27,205 nucleotides of DNA from Bacteroidales bacterium. GTDB taxonomy: Bacteria > Bacteroidota > Bacteroidia > Bacteroidales > Bacteroidaceae. Position numbers and translations under genes: made by a program. The stretch lies in contig SFFB01000028.1 in NCBI GenBank assembly GCA_004557035.1, positions 1 to 27,205 of the forward strand. The letters are read 5' to 3'. Under the pieces are notes generated by a model. The model ran no database searches and was not told the DNA's origin. It was given only the letters and a program-made list of their open reading frames with translations. Below are positions 6,548 through 13,104 of this stretch, piece after piece (positions within the stretch are counted from its first letter, which is position 1; each line of letters opens with the position of its first letter).

Positions 6548-8032
6548 ATGGTAAACATTTTCATGGCTCAAACGCACTTTTTCTTCCCACTGGAGCGGGT
6601 AGTCAAAAAGGTACGACAACATTTAAAAGAACATGGTGTTCACTTACCATTGTCATTCATCACGCAACGCTGCGAAATGCATGGGCGTTTTATGCCTCTG
6701 GAAGAACAAGCCTTTTATTATGCGTCACAGACAGCACCCAACGTGGATTGTTTCCGCAAGGTGACGCTTCGAGCCTACCTGTTGTCTTATCGCTTGGGCC
6801 CAAAAGATGAATTAGATTATTTCCTTGTAGTCGGCACGAGCATTGACAAATGTTTCGAAGAGAGTTATGCCCGCGCATTGCCCAACGAGCCAAATCAGGG
6901 CTTTACCAGCCGTTTGTGTAATGCAGATGATTTGACTTTTCTCCAAGAGGCATTGCGTCGACAAGATAACAATGGGCTGATTTATCCTCTCCACGACCCT
7001 ACTCTGAACTTTCGGCAATGGATTGACAGGATGGCCCAAAGTTTGACGGGTAAACCGACAGGATGTTATCTGCCCGAACATTCTGCTGTTCATGTGAGAG
7101 GGGTTCAGCATAATTTGGCAGGCATAATGACAAAGGCCCAACTCGACGCCACGTTTAACAATAGATTCTACTCACTGCAATCGCCCTTTGACTTCACACA
7201 GGAATGGGGAGGCGATTACACGCGTTTCGCTCTCGCGCTGATGTATGGTAATGGCAACGTACACAACATCTCTCGCCACCAAGTCCGAGTATTCAAGTCG
7301 CATGAGTTCACCAACAACCGGCACGAGATGACCTACGCGGGCAAAGACGGCATCGTTTTCTTCCAGTCACATTATCCCTTCAACATCTCGTCAGTGCAGG
7401 AGCAAGCCCAGATTGTCAAAACATGGCCAAAGGACTTGGTGGACGTGCAGAACGTCTATGAGATGTGTATGGCACTTTCGATGCAGCGCAGACTAAACAA
7501 AGTGTCCGCACAGCTCGACAGCAACACGAAAAGCCGCATACGCACGACGCTGGCCAAGTTGGCGCATCTTATGGGCAAGCAATATATCAATGTGCGCGAC
7601 CTTAACCACAAATACCACTTCATCCTTGAGCAGATGGGTATCACTGCGGCATTCAACCACGTGAGAATCCGTGGCGAACTTCTGGCCGATACCTATCAAC
7701 TGCGGCTGTCGCGCCGGACCAACTATATCATCCTGCTCTTCACCATCTCAGCCTTTGCTCTCGCAGCCTTGCAAATCTTTCAAAACGAACTTAATAAATC
7801 CTCTTCTACTATGGACATCATCATTAAAACAGGCCGCGCGCCGTGTTGTGACTGTGCCTGCGAAGCACACACAGACTCAAGCCTCTCGCTACAATTCATT
7901 GGCGACAGCATTGTATTACAAATCCTATTCACGATCATCGCGCTGCTCATCTTGATTGTAGCCTACCACTTTGTGGTCTATCCCATCATTCAGAAGCTGC
8001 ACGCACGCCTGCACCGCGATATGGATAATTAA
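6548..8032 (+). CDS. Unrecognised protein with two C-terminal TM helices
   Basis: A 494-residue protein from ATG 6548 (ATG 6563 is equally possible; the open frame back to 6320 covers a repeat arm and is unlikely to be used). I do not recognise a family. The first about 390 residues look cytosolic, with no signal peptide, and include YFLVVGTSID, WGGDYTRFALALMYGNGN and VFFQSHYPFNISSVQEQAQIV. The stretch from about residue 300 to 390 is mostly helical and basic. Two strong membrane helices follow (about 392-411 and 453-479), with a loop of about 40 residues that holds a cysteine cluster CCDCAC (Cys433, 434, 436, 438). Overall shape (soluble domain, long helices, two TM helices) recalls CorA-like proteins, but there is no GMN motif. 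A stand-alone gene; the next gene starts 195 bases later. Confidence 0.75.
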   Translation: MVNIFMAQTHFFFPLERVVKKVRQHLKEHGVHLPLSFITQRCEMHGRFMPLEEQAFYYASQTAPNVDCFRKVTLRAYLLSYRLGPKDELDYFLVVGTSIDKCFEESYARALPNEPNQGFTSRLCNADDLTFLQEALRRQDNNGLIYPLHDPTLNFRQWIDRMAQSLTGKPTGCYLPEHSAVHVRGVQHNLAGIMTKAQLDATFNNRFYSLQSPFDFTQEWGGDYTRFALALMYGNGNVHNISRHQVRVFKSHEFTNNRHEMTYAGKDGIVFFQSHYPFNISSVQEQAQIVKTWPKDLVDVQNVYEMCMALSMQRRLNKVSAQLDSNTKSRIRTTLAKLAHLMGKQYINVRDLNHKYHFILEQMGITAAFNHVRIRGELLADTYQLRLSRRTNYIILLFTISAFALAALQIFQNELNKSSSTMDIIIKTGRAPCCDCACEAHTDSSLSLQFIGDSIVLQILFTIIALLILIVAYHFVVYPIIQKLHARLHRDMDN

Positions 8033-8227
8033 GAATCTAACAAGAAAAGCCTATGGAATAATTCTGATTAAAGACTATAACCCGACATCATTGTTTTAGG
8101 GTGTTTATGCTGTTTGGGCAGCAATGTACTAATCATCCGACTTTTTATAGGGAAATTCGCATCCTTAAAAAATAAAAATCTCCTTACAACGAGAATCTAA
8201 CAATCAAAACACTTAACATATAACAAC

Positions 8228-8734
8228 ATGAAACGTATTGCTTTACTATCAATAATGATGCTTATCGCATTGTGTTCACAAGCACAAATATACTCTTCTG
8301 AGGCTTATTTTTATATTCCAGCAGGAGAGGACCTTAATTCACGTCCCACTTTTACTATTATAGTATTTAAGGGAAATCAATTATTGAACACTCATGACTG
8401 GTCACTTAGATTACAATCTTATTTAAGGGATGACACCAATTATTATGAAAAATTGGGACTAGACCCGTATTATGGTAGTATATACACATATAATTCTTCA
8501 TTGTCAACAAATTCTGAATACGTGTATACAAAGTATGTTGCTGAGTCTACAGATAGCTTCTATCCGTGGACGAAACGTCCATCAGTTTCTTTCAAACTAA
8601 TATTCAATAAAGATAACTCCACTTTAGTCTCAATGTCGAAACGAGGCAATGGCGATTGGGAAAAATATTATTACATCAGAATCCCTAAATCTGAAGTAAT
8701 ATCACCAGGACTGAAAAATGGTTTTATCGAATAA
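8228..8734 (+). CDS. Exported protein of unknown function
   Basis: A 168-residue protein with a clear Sec signal peptide (KRIALLSIMMLIALCSQAQ, cleavage likely after QAQ near residue 19) and a mature part rich in Tyr, Ser and Asn with alternating hydrophobic residues, so probably beta-rich. No lipobox, cysteine pairs or known motif. The base composition is clearly more AT-rich than the housekeeping genes on either side (many AAT, TAT, ATA codons), which suggests acquisition by transfer. It sits 44 bases before the zinc-finger protein gene in the same direction, so the two may be co-transcribed. Confidence 0.7.
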   Translation: MKRIALLSIMMLIALCSQAQIYSSEAYFYIPAGEDLNSRPTFTIIVFKGNQLLNTHDWSLRLQSYLRDDTNYYEKLGLDPYYGSIYTYNSSLSTNSEYVYTKYVAESTDSFYPWTKRPSVSFKLIFNKDNSTLVSMSKRGNGDWEKYYYIRIPKSEVISPGLKNGFIE

Positions 8735-8778
8735 GAGCTTGTTTTACAAAGAAAATGCAATTAACCCCTTATCATACA

Positions 8779-9528
8779 ATGAGAATTTTAACTAGTTTAT
8801 CTAAAAGAAATCTTCTATTTCTTTTATTCATCTTGAATGTATGTGCCGTAAAGGCCCAAAATGTATCGTACTATGCCTTGACAAAAACGTCTCGTAATGG
8901 TGCCATATCCACAAATGTGTCAGGAGGACAGTTTATAACATTTATGGGTGATATTTGTTACGAGTCAAATAAGAAAGGTATCGGTGTCGGTCATGGAACA
9001 CTCAAACTCAATACAAGCTACAGCAATAGCGACTATAAAGTCTATATGGGCAGCAGCTATTGGGGCCAAAATGCGACATTTAAATTCAAGACTGACATGA
9101 CTGTACTGAACGTGGTATTGGAAAACGGCGATGTATATGTCTATAAGAAACAAACCGCACCACCATCTGCTACCACATGTTCCTTAATCCGGGGAAAAAG
9201 TTCAAGCAGCGGTAGTAGCTCTTATACATCCTCTTCCTCTCCAACCTATCAGAACAACAATCCCACCTATAACCCATCTGGTGGCAATAACAACAGTGGC
9301 AACTCTGGTGGTTATAGCAATACAAATAGGAACAATAATAGCAAACAGCGTAGAGATTGTTCGCTCTGCCATGGCAAAGGACGCATAGTGCGGAATAGCT
9401 CGGTTCCGACTTACGGCAATGACAGTCGTGTAAGATGCAACGAGTGTGGCGGCTATTTTATGAGAAGTAGCGGCCATAGTCATGTGACCTGTACGCAATG
9501 CCATGGACGTGGATATTTGGAATATTGA
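8779..9528 (+). CDS. Exported protein with DnaJ-like CxxC zinc-finger motifs
   Basis: A 249-residue protein from ATG 8779 (an upstream ATG at 8755 adds 8 polar residues before the signal peptide and seems less likely). A Sec signal peptide (LLFLLFILNVCAVKAQ) is followed by a beta-rich domain (about residues 27-125), a low-complexity Ser/Thr/Asn/Gly linker (about 130-190) and a C-terminal zinc-finger-like module. This module has CSLCHGKG, CNECGG and CTQCHGRG, like the CxxCxGxG repeats of DnaJ but with three pairs rather than four. An exported DnaJ-type finger is unusual. The GH13 gene starts 7 bases after its stop, so the pair is probably translationally coupled. Confidence 0.75.
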   Translation: MRILTSLSKRNLLFLLFILNVCAVKAQNVSYYALTKTSRNGAISTNVSGGQFITFMGDICYESNKKGIGVGHGTLKLNTSYSNSDYKVYMGSSYWGQNATFKFKTDMTVLNVVLENGDVYVYKKQTAPPSATTCSLIRGKSSSSGSSSYTSSSSPTYQNNNPTYNPSGGNNNSGNSGGYSNTNRNNNSKQRRDCSLCHGKGRIVRNSSVPTYGNDSRVRCNECGGYFMRSSGHSHVTCTQCHGRGYLEY

Positions 9529-9535
9529 TTTCACC

Positions 9536-10600
9536 ATGCTCTACCACATCCTCATTGACCGCTTTGTCCCCGCCCAATCCTCCAAGAAAGGGCGGGGATA
9601 TAAGGGCGGCAACCTGAAAGGCATCGTCAGCCAACTCGACGCGCTGCAAGAAATGGGCGTGACGGGACTATTGCTGACACCTTTTGTCAAAGGCAAAGCC
9701 TACCACGGCTACCATACGCTTGATTTCACAAAAGTCAATCCACACTTTGGCTCTTGGCACACCGTGGATGAACTGGTCGAAGAGGTACATCGGCGCGGCA
9801 TGACCATCATTGCCGATTTTGTGGCCAATCATTGCCACCGCGAAAGCAGTGTTTTTCAAGCGCATCCGGAATGGTTCAAGAAAAACAAAGACGGCGCATA
9901 TTGCGCATTTAACGGCATAGACTATCTGCCGGAATTTAATCTGGACAAAGCCGCGCCGCGCCGCTTTATGACCGAACAGGGCCTTCAGCTCTGCCGACAC
10001 GGCTTCGACGGTCTGCGACTGGACTATGCCAAAGGGCCGAGCATTGACTTCTGGCGACATTTCCGCAAGCAGATCAAAACCACTTTTCCCGACGTGCAAC
10101 TCATAGGCGAAGTGTGGGGACGTCCCGCCGACAAACGTTTGCCTTCACGTCTTGCACAAGAACGCCGCCGCAAAGCCATGACAGAGAATGAAGCGTGGCA
10201 AAAACGCTATGCTGAAGTGTTTGACGGCGTGCTTGACTTTGCTTTGCAAGAATTGCTCGTGGAAACTGTGCGCAAAGGCCAACGCATCACTAACAATGCA
10301 GCCTTGCGCAAAGCCGTAGCACAGCATTTTGCCCACTATGCCGATTGCCCGAACTTCAAACTCTACCTTTTCCTTGACAATCACGACACCAACCGGTTTC
10401 TCTATGACTGCCGAGGCGACCTCAGCCTGCTGCAAGAAGCCGTTGACTTCTGCCGAGAATGGCCAATGCCCTATATCTTGTATTATGGTACGGAAAAGGG
10501 AATGACCAACGAAGAAGACATCTTCTGCGGCAAACCCTACGCCGACGAGATGGTGCGACAGGTCTATAATCCCGACGCTCCCGACGTCCTTTCTTTCTAA
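9536..10600 (+). CDS. GH13 alpha-amylase-family glycosidase, compact
   Basis: A 354-residue glycoside hydrolase family 13 protein with all four conserved regions: DFVANHC (region I), GLRLDYAK with the nucleophile Asp163, GEVWG with the acid/base Glu192, and LDNHD with Asp284. It has no signal peptide, so it probably acts in the cytosol on imported alpha-glucans or oligosaccharides. It is short for GH13 because the C-terminal beta-sandwich domain is absent; the chain ends soon after the barrel. The ATG at 9503 would overlap the previous gene by 26 bases; ATG 9536 gives the typical start LYHILIDRF. Substrate and whether it hydrolyses or transfers cannot be told from the sequence. Confidence 0.9.
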   Translation: MLYHILIDRFVPAQSSKKGRGYKGGNLKGIVSQLDALQEMGVTGLLLTPFVKGKAYHGYHTLDFTKVNPHFGSWHTVDELVEEVHRRGMTIIADFVANHCHRESSVFQAHPEWFKKNKDGAYCAFNGIDYLPEFNLDKAAPRRFMTEQGLQLCRHGFDGLRLDYAKGPSIDFWRHFRKQIKTTFPDVQLIGEVWGRPADKRLPSRLAQERRRKAMTENEAWQKRYAEVFDGVLDFALQELLVETVRKGQRITNNAALRKAVAQHFAHYADCPNFKLYLFLDNHDTNRFLYDCRGDLSLLQEAVDFCREWPMPYILYYGTEKGMTNEEDIFCGKPYADEMVRQVYNPDAPDVLSF

Positions 10601-10765
10601 CCCACCCAGACATCTCCAACCACAACAATCCCCTTCATTTTTTACACAGCCGGAAGCAGACAAAACACTAATTCCATAAAGATATGCGTCCACACCGGCA
10701 CCTATGACACACCCAAAGATACGGAAGATTTCATCCGGCCCTTCACATTTCGCCCCGTCGCTTGC

Positions 10766-10795
10766 TTTGTTTCTTGAGAGAAAATTGTATTTTTG
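10766..10795 (+). promoter_or_regulatory. Bacteroidetes-type promoter of corA
   Basis: TTTG at 10766-10769 and a full TAnnTTTG match, TATTTTTG, at 10788-10795 with 18 bases between. The start of transcription would be near 10802, giving a leader of about 116 bases. Confidence 0.65.
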
Positions 10796-10824
10796 CCGCC
10801 GTATACCAACTTTTTTATCCTTAA

Positions 10825-10857
10825 ATGGACGATTATCACGCGGAAAATTACGCTTAA
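10825..10857 (+). CDS. Possible corA leader peptide (10 codons)
   Basis: ATG followed by nine codons and TAA, encoding MDDYHAENYA, in the leader between the corA promoter and gene. Three of ten residues are acidic, at positions 2, 3 and 7. Acidic nascent N termini can destabilise ribosomes at low Mg2+, and the leader peptide of E. coli mgtA works on this principle. The stop codon lies 10 bases before an arm (10867-10874) of an alternative hairpin. Translation is not proven; a random short open frame is possible. Confidence 0.3.
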   Translation: MDDYHAENYA

Positions 10858-10866
10858 ACAGGCTGG

Positions 10867-10915
10867 GAGACACCACTCGCATGGGTTTCTCTGCCGCTAA
10901 TTTAATGGAGAAACC
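10867..10915 (+). promoter_or_regulatory. Mutually exclusive hairpins before the corA start
   Basis: The central arm GGTTTCTC (10884-10891) can pair perfectly with GAGAAACC (10908-10915, loop 16 bases), which ends 3 bases before the corA ATG. It can instead pair with GAGACACC (10867-10874, 7 of 8 pairs, loop 9 bases). Only one pairing can form at a time, as in a translational attenuator. Confidence 0.45.
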
Positions 10916-10918
10916 GAA

Positions 10919-11845
10919 ATGCGGACCTATTGGAACTACGACCACGCGCTGCGCACGCTCGATGAGTGGCAGCCCAACTGCTGGGTACAAGTGACTTGCC
11001 CCACGCCCGACGATGAAAAATTCCTCTGCGACACGCTGAAAGTCCCCGACTATTTCCTCGACGACATCCGAGATAAAGACGAACGATCACGCTATGACTA
11101 TGACGACGGCTGGTCGCTCATCATCTTGCGCATCCCCTACGTCAAAGAGGTGCGCTCACGCACACCACACACCACCATCCCCCTAGGCATTATTCTCAAC
11201 AAAGGGGTGTGCATCACCGTATGTAACTACGAGACCAACATGATGATTGATTTCGTGTCGTATCAGCAAAAACGCAACCTCGGCTTCACCGACTCTGTCG
11301 ACCTTACCTTCCGCCTGTTTCTCTCGTCGGCCGTGTGGTATCTGAAACGACTCAAACAGATCAACGTGCTCATTGAGGAGGCCAAACGCAACCTCGACCG
11401 CAAAATCGAAAACGAAGACCTCGTGGGGCTTTCGCGCCTGCAAGACAGCTTGACGTATTTCCTCACCTCCATCCGTGGCAACGAAACGCTGCTGTCGAAA
11501 CTCAAATTCAAACTGCCCGTGGACGAACTCGACGCCGACCTTATCGAAGACGTCACCATCGAGATGAACCAGGCGCGCGAAACGACCAACATCTACGCCA
11601 ACATTCTCGACTCGACGATGGAGACCTATGCCAGCGTCATCAACAACAATATGTCCGGCACCATGAAACAGATGACGAGTGTGAGCATCATCCTCATGTT
11701 CCCCACGTTGGTGGCCAGCATCTTCGGTATGAACCTCATCTCGGGCATAGAGGATGTGTGGTGGGGCTTCCCAGCCGTCATCTTGCTGACCATTGCCGTC
11801 ACGGGACTCTTCTTCTACCTCTTCAGACGCAAAGCGTGGATTTGA
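10919..11845 (+). CDS. corA: CorA-family magnesium/divalent cation transporter
   Basis: A 308-residue CorA transporter, which forms pentameric inner-membrane channels for Mg2+ (sometimes Co2+ or Ni2+). The soluble N-terminal domain is followed by a long helix (about residues 175-255, ending TMKQMTSVSIILMFPTLVASIFGMN). The signature GMN is at residues 270-272, at the end of the first membrane helix; the second membrane helix is AVILLTIAVTGLFFYLF and the tail is basic (RRKAWI). Length is normal. No in-frame start lies upstream because a TAA occurs at 10898, so ATG 10919 is firm. It ends before a strong terminator. The leader suggests Mg2+-linked control. Confidence 0.94.
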   Translation: MRTYWNYDHALRTLDEWQPNCWVQVTCPTPDDEKFLCDTLKVPDYFLDDIRDKDERSRYDYDDGWSLIILRIPYVKEVRSRTPHTTIPLGIILNKGVCITVCNYETNMMIDFVSYQQKRNLGFTDSVDLTFRLFLSSAVWYLKRLKQINVLIEEAKRNLDRKIENEDLVGLSRLQDSLTYFLTSIRGNETLLSKLKFKLPVDELDADLIEDVTIEMNQARETTNIYANILDSTMETYASVINNNMSGTMKQMTSVSIILMFPTLVASIFGMNLISGIEDVWWGFPAVILLTIAVTGLFFYLFRRKAWI

Positions 11846-11921
11846 AGAGAGGAGACCGAGGAGACCATAGGTAAAGAGAGTAGTCCAAGACCTACTACCA
11901 AGTACTTATCACGCCATCAAC

Positions 11922-11952
11922 AAAAAAGCTCGGAGTATTTCCGAGCTTTTTT
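11922..11952. terminator. Bidirectional intrinsic terminator
   Basis: A 13-bp perfect stem (AAAAAAGCTCGGA / TCCGAGCTTTTTT) with loop GTATT. The A-run and T-run on both sides let it serve corA (+) and the antitoxin gene (-). Confidence 0.9.
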
Positions 11953-11975
11953 TGTTGTAATCTAATGCTAAACAA

Positions 11976-12308
11976 TCACCACAATGCCACCTTGCCGGCC
12001 ATACCCAGATCAAGCGTGCCAGAAGGTATGCCCAAAGCACGAAACACCCTGCTGAGCGTTGAAAGCGTAATGGAGTTTTTACCGCTCTCTAACCTGCATA
12101 TCTGTGAGCGTTTCACCCCCAGGCGCACACCAAGTTCCTCTTGCGTAAGATGATTTTGAAGACGAGCGTTTTTGATGGCTTCACCGACGTAATAGGCATA
12201 AACCTCCTCTTTGAGTTGAGCCTCCATGGCGTCTCTTTCCGGTGTTCCTATGGCACCCCATACGTCGTCAATCAGTTCGTCGGCAGGTGTAAATTTCATC
12301 TTTGACAT
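11976..12308 (-). CDS. HigA-type antitoxin, XRE helix-turn-helix
   Basis: A 110-residue DNA-binding protein. An N-terminal part (about residues 1-40, acidic, including DDVWGAIGTPERDA) precedes an XRE-type helix-turn-helix at about 45-95, with LTQEELGVRLGVKRSQICRLESGKN carrying the typical TQ.ELA......S.IS.IE.G pattern. It is the second gene of a toxin-first pair, 6 bases after the toxin stop, the order that distinguishes HigBA modules. By analogy it neutralises the toxin and represses the pair by binding the operator at 12675-12704. Confidence 0.85.
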   Translation of the reverse strand: MSKMKFTPADELIDDVWGAIGTPERDAMEAQLKEEVYAYYVGEAIKNARLQNHLTQEELGVRLGVKRSQICRLESGKNSITLSTLSRVFRALGIPSGTLDLGMAGKVALW

Positions 12309-12314
12309 ACTTGT

Positions 12315-12653
12315 TTATTGTTTATCGTTAAAATATTCTGTCCTGATACGTTCAGCCCTTTCAATTTCCTTCTTGGGCGTCTTTTGAGTTTTCTTCACTA
12401 TGCCATGAGTCACGACTACCAAAGCAGCCTTCTCGGTGTCCCAAAAGGCAAAGAGCCGGTAATAAACGCCGTTGAACAACGTGCGAAGCTCCCATATCTC
12501 CGTCTCGGCCAATTTCTTAAACAAATCTTTGTCTATCACACCGCTTTGCAAGCGTCTGATATTATAGGCTATCTTCTGCTGAGCCTTTAAAGGTTGCTGC
12601 CGAATAAAGACGTTGGCCTCATCGCTTAATATGACGGATATATGATTATTCAA
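12315..12653 (-). CDS. HigB/RelE-superfamily toxin (Gp49-like)
   Basis: A 112-residue toxin-like protein of the RelE/ParE superfamily. The pattern IWELRTLFNGVYYRLFAFWDTEK, VVVTHGIVKKTQKTP and EIERAERIRTEY is characteristic of the phage Gp49-like HigB family: the L.EL....G..YR.LFF core, the HGF.KKTQKTP phrase and a terminal helix. Such toxins are ribosome-dependent mRNA endonucleases. It is the first gene of the pair, on the minus strand, from ATG at 12653 close to the promoter at 12676-12707. The basic catalytic candidates (Arg and Lys in the HGIVKKTQK region) are present, so it is probably active. Confidence 0.85.
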   Translation of the reverse strand: MNNHISVILSDEANVFIRQQPLKAQQKIAYNIRRLQSGVIDKDLFKKLAETEIWELRTLFNGVYYRLFAFWDTEKAALVVVTHGIVKKTQKTPKKEIERAERIRTEYFNDKQ

Positions 12654-12674
12654 GACAAGTGCGTTTATGTTGTT

Positions 12675-12707
12675 GCAAATTTAGTGTCTTGTTTCCAAAT
12701 TTGCAAA
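12675..12707 (-). promoter_or_regulatory. Toxin-antitoxin promoter with overlapping operator palindrome
   Basis: On the minus strand, TTTG (12704-12707) and TAAATTTG (12676-12683, full TAnnTTTG match) are 20 bases apart. A perfect inverted repeat GCAAATTT (12675-12682) / AAATTTGC (12697-12704) with 14 bases between overlaps both promoter elements. This is a good candidate site for repression by the HTH antitoxin. Confidence 0.65.
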
Positions 12708-12885
12708 CGACAGCACAAAAAACACTTGTCTTACATTCATTTTACCATTAAGCCTATCGTTCACATAGCAAGTGTTGTCTCTCCTTCATATTCCTAAGTT
12801 CATCCTCAATTTGCTTTTTTGCCACGTTTATCTGCCCACCTCACACCCACCCAAGCCTAAAAACGGCGAAAAACGCGGCGTTTCG

Positions 12886-12917
12886 TTTGGTCGGACCGAT
12901 AAAAATCACTTTATTTG
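12886..12917 (+). promoter_or_regulatory. Candidate promoter for the DUF349 gene
   Basis: TTTG at 12886-12889 and TTTATTTG at 12910-12917 (one mismatch to TAnnTTTG), 20 bases apart. Transcription would start near 12924, about 180 bases before the ATG. Confidence 0.4.
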
Positions 12918-12938
12918 CAGAGCCTACAGGCACATACG

Positions 12939-12971
12939 ACCTTCCGATGTTGCAGACGTCGGGCGGTTTTT
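12939..12971 (+). terminator. Terminator-like hairpin in the DUF349 leader
   Basis: Stem ACC / GGT, a 2-by-2 internal loop, then CCGATG / CGTCGG (one G-T pair) with loop TTGCAGA, followed by five T (12967-12971). It lies about 15-45 bases downstream of the predicted transcription start and well before the gene, so it could be an attenuator or the end of a very short RNA. Confidence 0.4.
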
Positions 12972-13104
12972 CGTATAGTCATCCCTTATTATACCTCCGT
13001 ACCGGGCCGCGCCTCCGGATTATGCTGAGTGCAGCCCGCCATCTCAAGGAGAGAGAAGGAAGAAACTAAAAACAGCAATTTATTGAATACCTATATCCAC
13101 AGTT

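Larger units (their letters stand above)
10601..10918. other. GH13-corA intergenic region
   Basis: 318 bases. The left half (to about 10760) shows nothing I can name. The right half contains the corA promoter (10766-10795), a 10-codon open frame (10825-10857) and two alternative hairpins before the corA start. Confidence 0.6.
12708..13104. other. Toxin-DUF349 intergenic region
   Basis: About 400 bases. It contains no convincing gene; short plus-strand open frames here lack any recognisable protein signal. It holds a candidate plus-strand promoter (12886-12917) and a terminator-like hairpin (12939-12971) in the leader of the DUF349 gene. Nothing else stands out. Confidence 0.55.

Noticed and set aside
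6548..8032. Calling the two-TM protein CorA
   Set aside because: Topology is similar, but there is no GMN motif at the end of the first membrane helix and no alignable N-terminal domain.
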